Position numbers and translations under genes: made by a program. Of a stretch of DNA of 64,000 bases, positions 43,649-51,390 are shown in pieces. The notes under the pieces were generated by a model. That model did no database searches, was not told where the DNA came from, and saw nothing but the letters and a program-made list of their open reading frames with translations. The DNA comes from Verrucomicrobiia bacterium (GTDB lineage Bacteria; Verrucomicrobiota; Verrucomicrobiia; Opitutales; Cerasicoccaceae): assembly GCA_030432235.1 (NCBI GenBank), contig JAUIHT010000002.1, forward strand, positions 124,001-188,000, given 5' to 3'. Each line of letters begins with the position of its first letter. Positions within the stretch are counted from its first letter, which is position 1.

Positions 43649-44695
43649 GTGGCGGCAACGGACTTCCAGCAAATCATCATCACCGGCGCCTCCGGCTGGT
43701 TGGGACGCACCCTCATCCGCTGCCTGCTGGACCGAACCTTTCCCGAGCTGACGCCCGACGCGCCCATCCGGGCCTTCGTCAAACCCGAGGAAGCCGCGCT
43801 GCTCGCCCCCTGGAAGGAGCATCTGACCATCATCGAAGGCGACCTGACCAATCCAGATGCCTGCAAAAAGCTGATGACGGAGGCCCGCGATGCGCTGGTC
43901 ATCCACACCGCCGGGTTTATCCACCCCCGGCGCGTGAGTGACTTCTACCGGGTCAACGTCTCCGGCACGGAAAACCTCATCGCCAGCCTGAACCCTGACA
44001 ACACTCACCGCCTGGTAGCCGTTTCCTCCAACTCCCCCTGCGGCTGCAATCCCTACCCCGAGCACATCTTCACCGAGGAGTCCCCTTACCGCCCCTACAT
44101 GAACTACGGGCGCTCCAAAATGCTGATGGAAAAACGCCTGCTGGACTCCGGCGCTCCCAGGCTGCGCATCATCCGGGCTCCGTGGTTTTACGGCCCGCTC
44201 CAACCGCCGCGCCAGAAGCTGTTTTTCGAGATGATCCAAAAGGGCAAGGTCCCGGTGGTCGGCGACGGCACCAACCCGCGCTCCATGGCCTACACCGAAA
44301 ACCTCGCCCAGGGCATCCTGCGGGCCGCCGTCAACGACGAGTCGGAGCAAACCATTTTCTGGATTGCCGACCTGCGGCCCTACTCCATGAATGAGATTAT
44401 CGAAACCGTCGAAAGCCTGCTGGAGGACGACTTCGGCATCCCTTGCGCCCACAAACGCATGAAACTGCCGCACTTCGCCGGGGAAATCGCTACCGCGGCG
44501 GACTGGCTGATCCAGCGCACCGGCCTCTACCACCAGAAGATGCACGTCCTCTCGGAGATGAACAAAACCATCGCCTGCTCCGTCGAGCTGGCCCGGAAGG
44601 AGCTCGGCTACGCACCGCAGGTCGACCTGCGTGCGGGCATGCGCGCCAGCCTGCAGGAAATTTTTGATCGTGAGCCCGGTTGGCTAAAGGCGTAA
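43649..44695 (+). CDS. NAD-dependent epimerase/dehydratase (extended SDR)
   Basis: Extended SDR of 348 residues with Rossmann motif IITGASGWLGRTLIRCLL, VIHTAGFIHPRRVSDFYRVN, and active-site YxxxK in PYMNYGRSKMLMEKRL. The conserved substrate element RAPWFYGPLQPPRQ follows. The start is GTG at 43649, six bases after the GMC stop. With the GMC oxidase it could make an oxidation/reduction pair that epimerises a lipid-linked sugar, as DprE1/DprE2 do. Similar to but clearly distinct from the SDR that opens the cassette. UbiA-type gene begins seven bases later. Confidence 0.9.
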   Translation: MAATDFQQIIITGASGWLGRTLIRCLLDRTFPELTPDAPIRAFVKPEEAALLAPWKEHLTIIEGDLTNPDACKKLMTEARDALVIHTAGFIHPRRVSDFYRVNVSGTENLIASLNPDNTHRLVAVSSNSPCGCNPYPEHIFTEESPYRPYMNYGRSKMLMEKRLLDSGAPRLRIIRAPWFYGPLQPPRQKLFFEMIQKGKVPVVGDGTNPRSMAYTENLAQGILRAAVNDESEQTIFWIADLRPYSMNEIIETVESLLEDDFGIPCAHKRMKLPHFAGEIATAADWLIQRTGLYHQKMHVLSEMNKTIACSVELARKELGYAPQVDLRAGMRASLQEIFDREPGWLKA

Positions 44696-44701
44696 CCCAG
44701 C

Positions 44702-45583
44702 ATGAACCCAGCACCCTACATCCAGCTCCTCCGGCCCAAGCAATGGATTAAAAACGGGTTCTGCTTTGCCGGGCTGATCTTCAGCGGGCGGCTTTTTGAA
44801 ATACCCCTGGCCTTCGACGCGGTACGTCTCTTTATCGCCTTCTGCCTGGCCTCTGCCGCCGTCTATGTGCTCAACGACATCCTCGACGCCCCGAGCGACC
44901 GTCATCACCCCCGCAAACGTCTCCGACCTGTGGCCAGCGGACAGGTGCCGCCACGCAACGCCTGGGCTCTGCTGGCCGGACTGGCCGTAGTGTTGGCGCT
45001 GTTTCTCTTCAGCTTCAACATGCTGACGGTCGGCGCCATCCTGGCCTACCTCCTCAACAATCTGCTCTACAATCTCCTCTTTAAAAAGCACATCATCATC
45101 GACGTGATGTCCATTGGCTTCGGGTTCGTCCTGCGGCTGCTGGGGGGCATCTATGTCATCGGCGAAGTGCCTACGGCCTGGATTACCATCTGCACCTTTT
45201 TCCTGGCACTGTATCTGGGCTTCTCCAAGCGCATCGTGGAGCTCAAGGCGGCCACGAATGGAGACGCCGACCTGCAGCGAAAATCCCTCGGCAGCTATAC
45301 CCCGGCCATGCTCGACAAGCTGCTTAACGGCACCTCCATCATCACCGTGACCAGCTACGCGCTTTTCACCGTGACTTCTCACCTGAACTCGACGCTCATC
45401 CTGACCCTCCCCTTCGTCTACTACGGCATCATGTACTTCGAGTGTAAGACGCTGGCCAACGAGACCAACGAAGCCCTGGAAGAAGTCCTGCTGCGCGACC
45501 ACAAGCTACAGGTCATCATCGCCTGCTGGCTGCTGGTCTACATCGCCATCTTTTATTGGGATATCCGGCTCTTTGCCTATTAG
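44702..45583 (+). CDS. UbiA-type decaprenyl-phosphate phosphoribosyltransferase-like protein
   Basis: Integral membrane prenyl-acceptor transferase of 293 residues with about eight helices. The two Asp motifs are NDILDAPSDRHHPRKRLRPV near residue 60 and YNLLFKKHIIIDVMSIGFGF near residue 130. The NDxxDxxxDRxHPxKRxRPxASG form and ALYLGFSKRIVEL plus LGSYTPAMLDKL are those of DPPR synthase (mycobacterial Rv3806c type), not of UbiA proper. The reaction would be PRPP plus decaprenyl phosphate to a lipid-phosphoribose. Last gene of the cassette; its stop overlaps the convergent methyltransferase stop by four bases. Confidence 0.88.
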   Translation: MNPAPYIQLLRPKQWIKNGFCFAGLIFSGRLFEIPLAFDAVRLFIAFCLASAAVYVLNDILDAPSDRHHPRKRLRPVASGQVPPRNAWALLAGLAVVLALFLFSFNMLTVGAILAYLLNNLLYNLLFKKHIIIDVMSIGFGFVLRLLGGIYVIGEVPTAWITICTFFLALYLGFSKRIVELKAATNGDADLQRKSLGSYTPAMLDKLLNGTSIITVTSYALFTVTSHLNSTLILTLPFVYYGIMYFECKTLANETNEALEEVLLRDHKLQVIIACWLLVYIAIFYWDIRLFAY

Positions 45584-46599
45584 GCTGACTTGGCCAACAA
45601 GTATTGCCCGTTGCCGTAGTGGTTGCAGCCCTCCAGGCCGAAAGTCGAAACGCAACCGCACAGGTAAATTTCCCAGAGCTTGAGCGTGGCTGCATCTATC
45701 CCGGTGGCCTCGATCACGGCACGGTTGCGGCGGAAGTTGGCCAACCAGGCCAGGAGCGTCCGGCGGTAGTTACCGCCGTCGAAAAACCAGTCGCCGCGTA
45801 GCTCGAAAGGCTCCGGGTGCTCTATCTGTCCTGGATAGGCCCGGTTGCGTCCGCCGGGAAAGACGTAGCGGTCGATGAAAGCGTTCTGGCGGGGCTCGGT
45901 CTGGTCGTCCTCATGGGGCTTATAGACGATGTAGTGGTGAAACACCTGCCCACCCGGCTCCAGCAGACCGGCGATCTTGGCGTTGGCCGCGCGCAGGCTG
46001 GCGATGTGCTCCATCACCCCGATACTGACCACCCGGTCGAACTTCTCCTGAGTTCCCCACTCCGCGAAGTTGGCCTGGACGATTTTGAAGCGCGGGGTGT
46101 TGAGCGGATGGCCGGGCTCGGTCTGCTTTTCCCGGATGTAATCCGCCTGGGTCCGGCTGAGCGTAAGCCCGGTCACCGCCACCTCGGGATAGCGCTCCAA
46201 CACGTGGGCGCAGAAACTACCAAAACCGCAGCCAATATCCAGGATTCGCTGACTGCCGCCGATGGTCGCCTTGGCGCACAGGTCGTCCAGCATGGCCTCC
46301 TGAGCCTGCTCGAGGTTGCACGCTCCCCGGCTCCACAGGCCCATGGAGTACTTCATGGTGGGCCCGAGCATGTTTTCAAACAGGACCCGCGGCATGTCGT
46401 AATGCACCTGCATCAGCCGCTCGCTGCTCTCGGCGATGATATCCTCGGCCTCCTCCGCCGTCCGGCACTGGCGCCCCGTCAGGCGGTCAAAGTGGTGGAA
46501 GCCGGTTACGTAGGCGGCAATAACGGCACGCACCAAAGCCCCCGGCAGGGCGAAGGATGAATGCAGATAGGCATGAACAAGACGGCTTTCGCTGTCCAT
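45580..46599 (-). CDS. Cyclopropane-fatty-acid-synthase-like SAM methyltransferase
   Basis: Methyltransferase of 339 residues. The SAM-binding motif is ILDIGCGFGSFCAHVLERYP near residue 150, followed by VTGLTLSRTQADYIRE and RVVSIGVMEHIASLRAANAK. The order and the DRYVFPGG and FFDGGNYRRTLLAWLANF regions match the CFAS/coclaurine N-methyltransferase superfamily. The usual CFAS N-terminal lipid-binding domain is replaced by a short helical region. The substrate (unsaturated phospholipid or a small amine) cannot be decided. The ATG at 46599 is chosen; an in-frame GTG-like extension to 46707 lacks support. Confidence 0.85.
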   Translation of the reverse strand: MDSESRLVHAYLHSSFALPGALVRAVIAAYVTGFHHFDRLTGRQCRTAEEAEDIIAESSERLMQVHYDMPRVLFENMLGPTMKYSMGLWSRGACNLEQAQEAMLDDLCAKATIGGSQRILDIGCGFGSFCAHVLERYPEVAVTGLTLSRTQADYIREKQTEPGHPLNTPRFKIVQANFAEWGTQEKFDRVVSIGVMEHIASLRAANAKIAGLLEPGGQVFHHYIVYKPHEDDQTEPRQNAFIDRYVFPGGRNRAYPGQIEHPEPFELRGDWFFDGGNYRRTLLAWLANFRRNRAVIEATGIDAATLKLWEIYLCGCVSTFGLEGCNHYGNGQYLLAKSA

Positions 46600-46717
46600 G
46601 CCAGCAAGTGAATAGCCCAAATTAGGACGTTTCAAGGAAGAATATCCATAAAATGGGCTCCAGGCAGGCGCGAGCCCCCCGAAATACGTGCTTTTGACCG
46701 AAACCACCCTTGACTAC

Positions 46718-46749
46718 GGCGGGGAAAAGGCCAAAATCCGCCGCCTTTT
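46718..46749 (+). promoter_or_regulatory. Overlapping hairpins in the ileS leader
   Basis: GGCGG (46718-46722) can pair with CCGCC (46738-46742), and AAAAGGC (46725-46731) with GCCTTTT (46743-46749). The two helices interlock, so they would be alternatives or a pseudoknot, 55 bases before the ileS ATG. No T-box features were found. Confidence 0.3.
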
Positions 46750-46803
46750 ACACAGGACGACGCGCCCGGCAAACCCGGGTATTAGCGCCGAGAAAGCGGC
46801 CTC

Positions 46804-49605
46804 ATGGAACTCAAGGACACCCTCAATCTGCCCAAGACGCAATTCCCCATGCGGGGAAACCTCGTGCAACGCGAGCCCGAACGCCTCAAGCACTGGGAAT
46901 CCATTGATCTCTACGCCAAAATCCAGGCCAAGACGGCCTCCGGCGAGCCCTTTATCCTGCACGACGGCCCTCCCTTTACCAACGGAGACGTCCACATCGG
47001 CACGGCCCTGAACAAGATTCTCAAGGACTCCATCCTGCGCTTCCAGAACCTCCGTGGCCGCCGCGCCCCCTATGTGCCGGGCTGGGACTGCCACGGGCTG
47101 CCCATCGAGCATAAGGTCGCCCGCGAGCTACGCGAACAGAAGCAGGACCTCGCCCCCGCCGAGCTGCGCGCCAAATGCGCCGAGTTTTCCGCCGGCTTCA
47201 TCGAGACGCAACGCGGCCAGTTCAAGCGCCTCGGCGTCCTGGGCGACTGGGCCCGCGAGTACAAGACGATGAACCCGGCCTACGAGGCCGATATCCTCCG
47301 CACCTTCGCCCGCTTCGTCGAGCAGGGGCTGGTCTACCGCAGCAAGAAGCCCGTCTACTGGTCCATCCCCTGTGAAACCGCCCTGGCCGAGGCCGAAATC
47401 GAGTATCAGGACCACGTCAGCCCCTCCATTTGGGTCAAATTTGCCGTCAAGAACCCCGAGGTGCTCCACCTGCCGGAAAACACCGCTGTGGTCATCTGGA
47501 CGACCACGCCGTGGACCCTCCCGGCGAACCTCGCGGTGGCCGTTCATCCGCAACTGCCCTACGTCGTGGTCAAGTCCGGTGAGGCGCACTACCTCGTGGG
47601 CGAGGCCCTGCTCGAAGACTTTCTGACGAAGACCGCACTCGAAGGAGCCGAGGTCGTCAAAACCATCCCCGGCGAAGAGCTGGCCAAGCTCATCACGCAG
47701 CATCCCTTTATCGACCGCGACTCGCCGGTCATCCTGGCTGACTACGTCACCACCGACGCCGGCACCGGCTGCGTGCACACCGCCCCGGGCCACGGTCTCG
47801 AGGACTACCTTTCCGGCCTTAAGTACAATCTCGAAATCTACTGCCCGCTGGACGACCACGGCTGCTACGTGGACGACGGCCAGGTGCCCGCCGAGCTCGT
47901 CGGCGTCACCGTGCTGGAAACCAAGGGCAAATGCCCGGCCAACATCGCCGTGCTGCAAACCCTCGAGCGTGAGGGCGCGCTGCTGAAGATGGAGAAATTC
48001 CGCCACCAGTACCCGCACTGCTGGCGCTCCAAGACCCCCGTCGTCTTCCGCGCCATGGACCAGTGGTTCGTCTCCCTCGACGCCCACCACATGCGCCAGA
48101 AGGTCCTCGACGCCATCGGCAAAGTACAGTGGCTGCCCGACTGGGGCGAAAACCGCATCCGCGGCGCCGTCGAGAGCCGTCCGGACTGGTGCATCAGCCG
48201 CCAGCGCGCCTGGGGCGTGCCCATCCCCGCCTTCTACGACGAGGACGGCAACGCCCTGCTGGACGCCAAGGTCATCCGCGTCCTGGCCGACAAGGTCGAG
48301 ACCGCCGGTACCGCCATCTGGTGGGAAAAGGATGCCAGCGAGCTGGTTTCCGTCGACGACCTCCCCGCCGAGTTCGCGGGCAAAACCCTCAAGAAGGGCA
48401 TGGACACCCTCGACGTCTGGATCGACTCCGGCTGCTCCCACCGCGCCGTCCTCCAGAGCCAGGAAGACCTCGGCTGGCCCGCCGACCTTTACCTCGAAGG
48501 CAGCGACCAGCATCGTGGCTGGTTCCAGTCCTCCCTCTGGACGGGTGTCATCGCCGACGGCTCTGCACCCTACCGGACCGTCCTGACCCACGGCTTCATT
48601 GTGGACGAGAAGGGCGAAAAGATTTCCAAGTCCAAGGGCGCGATGAGTTCCGATGGCTGGGTGAAAAAGTACGGCGCGGATATCATGCGCCTGTGGGTCT
48701 CCTCGCAGGACTTCCGCGGGGACATTCGCCTCTCCGAAAACCATTTCAAGCTGGTCTCGAATGTCTATCGGGGCGTGCGCAACACCCTGCGCTTCCAGCT
48801 CGGCAACCTGCACGACTTCGATCTGGCCAAGGGCGCCGTGACTCTCGACAAGCTTGAGCCGCTCGACCAATGGGCACTGTGGCGCACGCAGCAGTTCCTC
48901 GAGGCCATCACTGCCGCCTACGAGCGCTATGAGTTCCATCGCGCCTACCAGGAAATCGACCGCTTCGTCGGCGTCACCCTCTCGCGCCTGTACCACGACA
49001 TCCTCAAGGACCGCCTCTACACCTATGGTCCCGACTGGCCTGAGCGTCGCTCCGCCCAGACCGCCATCCGCATCATCTTTGAAAGCTTCGTCAAGGCCAT
49101 CGCGCCCATCCTGACTTTTACCGCCGACGAGGCCTGGGCCTTCTATCTGGGCGATGCCGACCTCAACGACCAGTCCATCCATCTGGAAGACTGGCCCGTC
49201 ATCGGCGCGGACTGCTTCGATGCAGCAACCGCCGAAGGCATCGAGGCCATCCTCACCTTCCGCGATCAGGTCAACGAGAAGCTAGAACGCCTGCGCGAGG
49301 AGAAGGTCATTGGCCAAAGTCTGGACGCTGGCGTAGCCATCAGTGGCCCTGGAAGCGACGAGACCATGAAGCTCCTCAAGCACTATGAGGCAGCTTTGCC
49401 GGAACTTTTCATTGTTTCTAAGGTCTCCGTGACCTTTGCCGATTCCGACAACATCAATATCGAGGCCGGACACGCCCGCGACCATGGATGCCCCCTGCGC
49501 TGCCCCCGCAGTTGGCGCTGGGTCGACAAGCTCGTGTCCGCCGGGGACTTCGGTGAGGTTTCCGAGCGCGACGCCCGCGCTCTGGAGAGCCTGAATTTTG
49601 TTTAA
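46804..49605 (+). CDS. ileS: Isoleucyl-tRNA synthetase
   Basis: Class I synthetase of 933 residues. The HIGH-equivalent is GDVHIGTALNKILKD near residue 60, with PYVPGWDCHGLPIEHKV. The CP1 editing domain includes VIWTTTPWTLPANLAVAVHP and GTGCVHTAPGHGLEDY. The catalytic WCISRQRAWGVPIPAFY precedes the KMSKS-equivalent KISKSKGAMSS near residue 605. The anticodon-binding helical domain follows. The C-terminal zinc module is reduced: only HGCPLRCPRSWRW with two Cys, instead of two CxxC pairs, is seen. Bacterial type 1 by length. The leader has interlocking hairpins. Confidence 0.97.
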   Translation: MELKDTLNLPKTQFPMRGNLVQREPERLKHWESIDLYAKIQAKTASGEPFILHDGPPFTNGDVHIGTALNKILKDSILRFQNLRGRRAPYVPGWDCHGLPIEHKVARELREQKQDLAPAELRAKCAEFSAGFIETQRGQFKRLGVLGDWAREYKTMNPAYEADILRTFARFVEQGLVYRSKKPVYWSIPCETALAEAEIEYQDHVSPSIWVKFAVKNPEVLHLPENTAVVIWTTTPWTLPANLAVAVHPQLPYVVVKSGEAHYLVGEALLEDFLTKTALEGAEVVKTIPGEELAKLITQHPFIDRDSPVILADYVTTDAGTGCVHTAPGHGLEDYLSGLKYNLEIYCPLDDHGCYVDDGQVPAELVGVTVLETKGKCPANIAVLQTLEREGALLKMEKFRHQYPHCWRSKTPVVFRAMDQWFVSLDAHHMRQKVLDAIGKVQWLPDWGENRIRGAVESRPDWCISRQRAWGVPIPAFYDEDGNALLDAKVIRVLADKVETAGTAIWWEKDASELVSVDDLPAEFAGKTLKKGMDTLDVWIDSGCSHRAVLQSQEDLGWPADLYLEGSDQHRGWFQSSLWTGVIADGSAPYRTVLTHGFIVDEKGEKISKSKGAMSSDGWVKKYGADIMRLWVSSQDFRGDIRLSENHFKLVSNVYRGVRNTLRFQLGNLHDFDLAKGAVTLDKLEPLDQWALWRTQQFLEAITAAYERYEFHRAYQEIDRFVGVTLSRLYHDILKDRLYTYGPDWPERRSAQTAIRIIFESFVKAIAPILTFTADEAWAFYLGDADLNDQSIHLEDWPVIGADCFDAATAEGIEAILTFRDQVNEKLERLREEKVIGQSLDAGVAISGPGSDETMKLLKHYEAALPELFIVSKVSVTFADSDNINIEAGHARDHGCPLRCPRSWRWVDKLVSAGDFGEVSERDARALESLNFV

Positions 49606-49650
49606 TCCCTCAACCCAACCTTAACTCGTTACGCAGCAACCCACCCCATC

Positions 49651-50631
49651 ATGCCCGCTAAAAAGAAAACAACCAAGAAAGCGGCCCCGAAAAAGGCCGC
49701 CAAGAAAGTAACCAAGCCCGTGAAGAAAGCTGCAAAATCCGCTTCCAAGAGCAAAACCGCGCCTAAGAAAGCCGCCGCCTCAAAGGCCCCGGCCAAAAAA
49801 TCTGCCGCGAAGAAGCCGGCCGCAAAGGAGACAGCCAAATCCGAAAAGAACGGCAAGGCCACTCCTGAGCTCGACGAGAAGGCCAAGGCCATGGTCCTGA
49901 ACGCCCGTAAGCGTACCTCGACCCCGGCACATTTCAAACCGCGCAAATCCAAGAACACGCCTATCATGTTCACCATGGAGGATGTGGCCGAGCTGCTCGA
50001 GAAGCGCAAGGAAACGGTTGCCGACAGCGAACAGGAAACCGTCACCGAGAAGGCCAAGCGCAAGACCGTGGCCGCCGATGCCGCCCCAGCCGTCGAGCAT
50101 CGCAATCACACCGCCGCCTCCCTTTCCGACATCCTCGGTTTCAATCCCGCCGAGAAAAAGAGCCCGCGCGACGTCAATGAGGTGCCCAAGAAGTGGCTCA
50201 AGAACTACAAGGCCCTCATTGAGCTGCGCGACCACGTCAGCGAAGGCCTGGCCCTGCACACCGCCGACACTCTCAAGCGCTCCAGTAAGGACGACAGCGG
50301 CGACCTCTCCGGCTACGGCCAGCACATGGCCGACGCGGGCACCGACACCTTCGACCGCGACTTCGCCCTCTCCCTCGTTTCCAACGAGCAGGAAGCCCTC
50401 TATGAGATCGAGGAGGCCATCCAGCGTATCTTCGACGGCACCTACGGCACTTGCGAGATTACCGGCGAAGCCATCGACAAGGAACGCCTCCTGGCCGTCC
50501 CCTTCACCCGCTTCTCCCTGCAAGGCCAGCGTGAGCTCGAGCGCAACCGCCGCCGCAAGCAGCAGCGCGGAGGCGTTTTCGGCGACTCCGACGAAAGCGT
50601 GAGCTTTGGAGACGACGACGGAGACGAGTAA
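49651..50631 (+). CDS. TraR/DksA-like protein with histone-H1-like lysine/alanine tail
   Basis: Protein of 326 residues in three parts. Residues 1-75 are a Lys/Ala/Pro-rich tail of AKK and PAKK repeats like bacterial histone-H1-type DNA-binding tails. Residues 75-180 are a charged low-complexity region. From about 185 a DksA-type coiled-coil hairpin runs (YKALIELRDHVSEGLALHTA, DAGTDTFDRDFALSLVSNEQ) and ends in the zinc-finger position YGTCEITGEAIDKERLLAVP. The finger retains one of the four Cys (TCEITGE, then FSLQGQ instead of CxxC), so zinc is unlikely. DksA proteins bind the RNA polymerase secondary channel; the basic tail may add DNA affinity. A repeat-bearing gap follows, then lspA. Confidence 0.88.
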   Translation: MPAKKKTTKKAAPKKAAKKVTKPVKKAAKSASKSKTAPKKAAASKAPAKKSAAKKPAAKETAKSEKNGKATPELDEKAKAMVLNARKRTSTPAHFKPRKSKNTPIMFTMEDVAELLEKRKETVADSEQETVTEKAKRKTVAADAAPAVEHRNHTAASLSDILGFNPAEKKSPRDVNEVPKKWLKNYKALIELRDHVSEGLALHTADTLKRSSKDDSGDLSGYGQHMADAGTDTFDRDFALSLVSNEQEALYEIEEAIQRIFDGTYGTCEITGEAIDKERLLAVPFTRFSLQGQRELERNRRRKQQRGGVFGDSDESVSFGDDDGDE

Positions 50632-50640
50632 GCGTGAAAT

Positions 50641-50772
50641 AAACGCTGAGCGCTAAATGCTAAACGCTGAACTACTCAACAAGCGATACGACCTCTTTTC
50701 CGGGAGGCTTGTTCTATTGCTCAGCTACCGCCCTGCTCCACTCAGCGTTCAGCGTTCAGCGTTCAGCGCTTA
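50641..50772. repeat. Inverted heptanucleotide-repeat element upstream of lspA
   Basis: Left arm 50641-50672 consists of AACGCTG-like heptamers (AACGCTG, AGCGCTA, AATGCTA, AACGCTG). Right arm 50741-50772 has CAGCGTT three times and CAGCGCT, the reverse complement of the same unit. The arms enclose 68 bases with no gene and could form a long imperfect hairpin. It ends 12 bases before lspA. Confidence 0.85.
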
Positions 50773-50784
50773 CTGCTTTGCCTT

Positions 50785-51390
50785 ATGAGCAGAGCATTCC
50801 ATTTCGCTTATGGCAGACTGGGGCTAACGGCGCTCATCGTCCTGCTCCTTGACCAGTTGACCAAAAGCTGGATCGTATCACGCATCCCGCAGGGCACTTT
50901 TGTCATCGGGCCGGAGTCCCCCCCGTACACGGTCATTCCGGACTTCTTCTACATCGTGCATGTGGGCAATCCCGGCGCAGCCTGGGGGATTTTTGAAGGC
51001 TACGGCCTCGCGCTGGCGATTTTGGGTATCCTGGCGGTCGTAGCCATCCTGATTTTCCGCAAGCATTTCGAGCTGCACCGGCCCCTCATGCAGTATGCTT
51101 TCGGGCTGCTCATCGGGGGCATCATCGGAAACATCATCGACCGGCTTCGGTTCGGCCACGTGGTCGACTTCCTGGACTTCCATTTCGGCAGCTATCGCTA
51201 TCCCTCCTTCAATGTGGCCGACAGCGGCATCACGGTGGGGGTCGCCATTTATATTCTGGCTGGCCTGTTCGACTGGAAACGGACGTTCTGCAAGTCAGCC
51301 ACGCCACAGGGCACGGAGGTTGAAACGCCCGAGCAGCCGCAGGCTTCGGCGCAGGCACAGCACGACGACGAGACCGACCACAAAGGCTAA
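50785..51390 (+). CDS. lspA: Lipoprotein signal peptidase (signal peptidase II)
   Basis: Inner-membrane aspartyl protease of 201 residues that cleaves prolipoproteins before the lipid-modified Cys. Four helices and the family blocks are present: VLLLDQLTKSWIV, FFYIVHVGNPGAAWGIF, LLIGGIIGNIIDRLRFGHVVDFLDF (first catalytic Asp) and FNVADSGITVGVAIYIL (second catalytic Asp). A 33-residue hydrophilic tail (TEVETPEQPQASAQAQHDDE) exceeds the usual length and overlaps the 3' end of the convergent CruF-like gene by 96 bases. An inverted heptanucleotide repeat lies directly upstream. Confidence 0.95.
   Translation: MSRAFHFAYGRLGLTALIVLLLDQLTKSWIVSRIPQGTFVIGPESPPYTVIPDFFYIVHVGNPGAAWGIFEGYGLALAILGILAVVAILIFRKHFELHRPLMQYAFGLLIGGIIGNIIDRLRFGHVVDFLDFHFGSYRYPSFNVADSGITVGVAIYILAGLFDWKRTFCKSATPQGTEVETPEQPQASAQAQHDDETDHKG

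Noticed and set aside
47128-49182. Minus-strand open frame of 684 codons antisense to ileS
   Set aside because: ileS is certain on the plus strand; the other frame is Val/Gly/Asp/Leu-rich with no recognisable domain.
46804-49605. Frameshift in the ileS C-terminus because of the reduced zinc module
   Set aside because: The frame is open to a normal stop and the remaining residues (CPRSWRW, DARAL) look like a natural short form.
50641-50772. Intrinsic terminator after the DksA-like gene
   Set aside because: The arms could pair, but the loop is 68 bases and no T-run follows; a repeat element explains it better.
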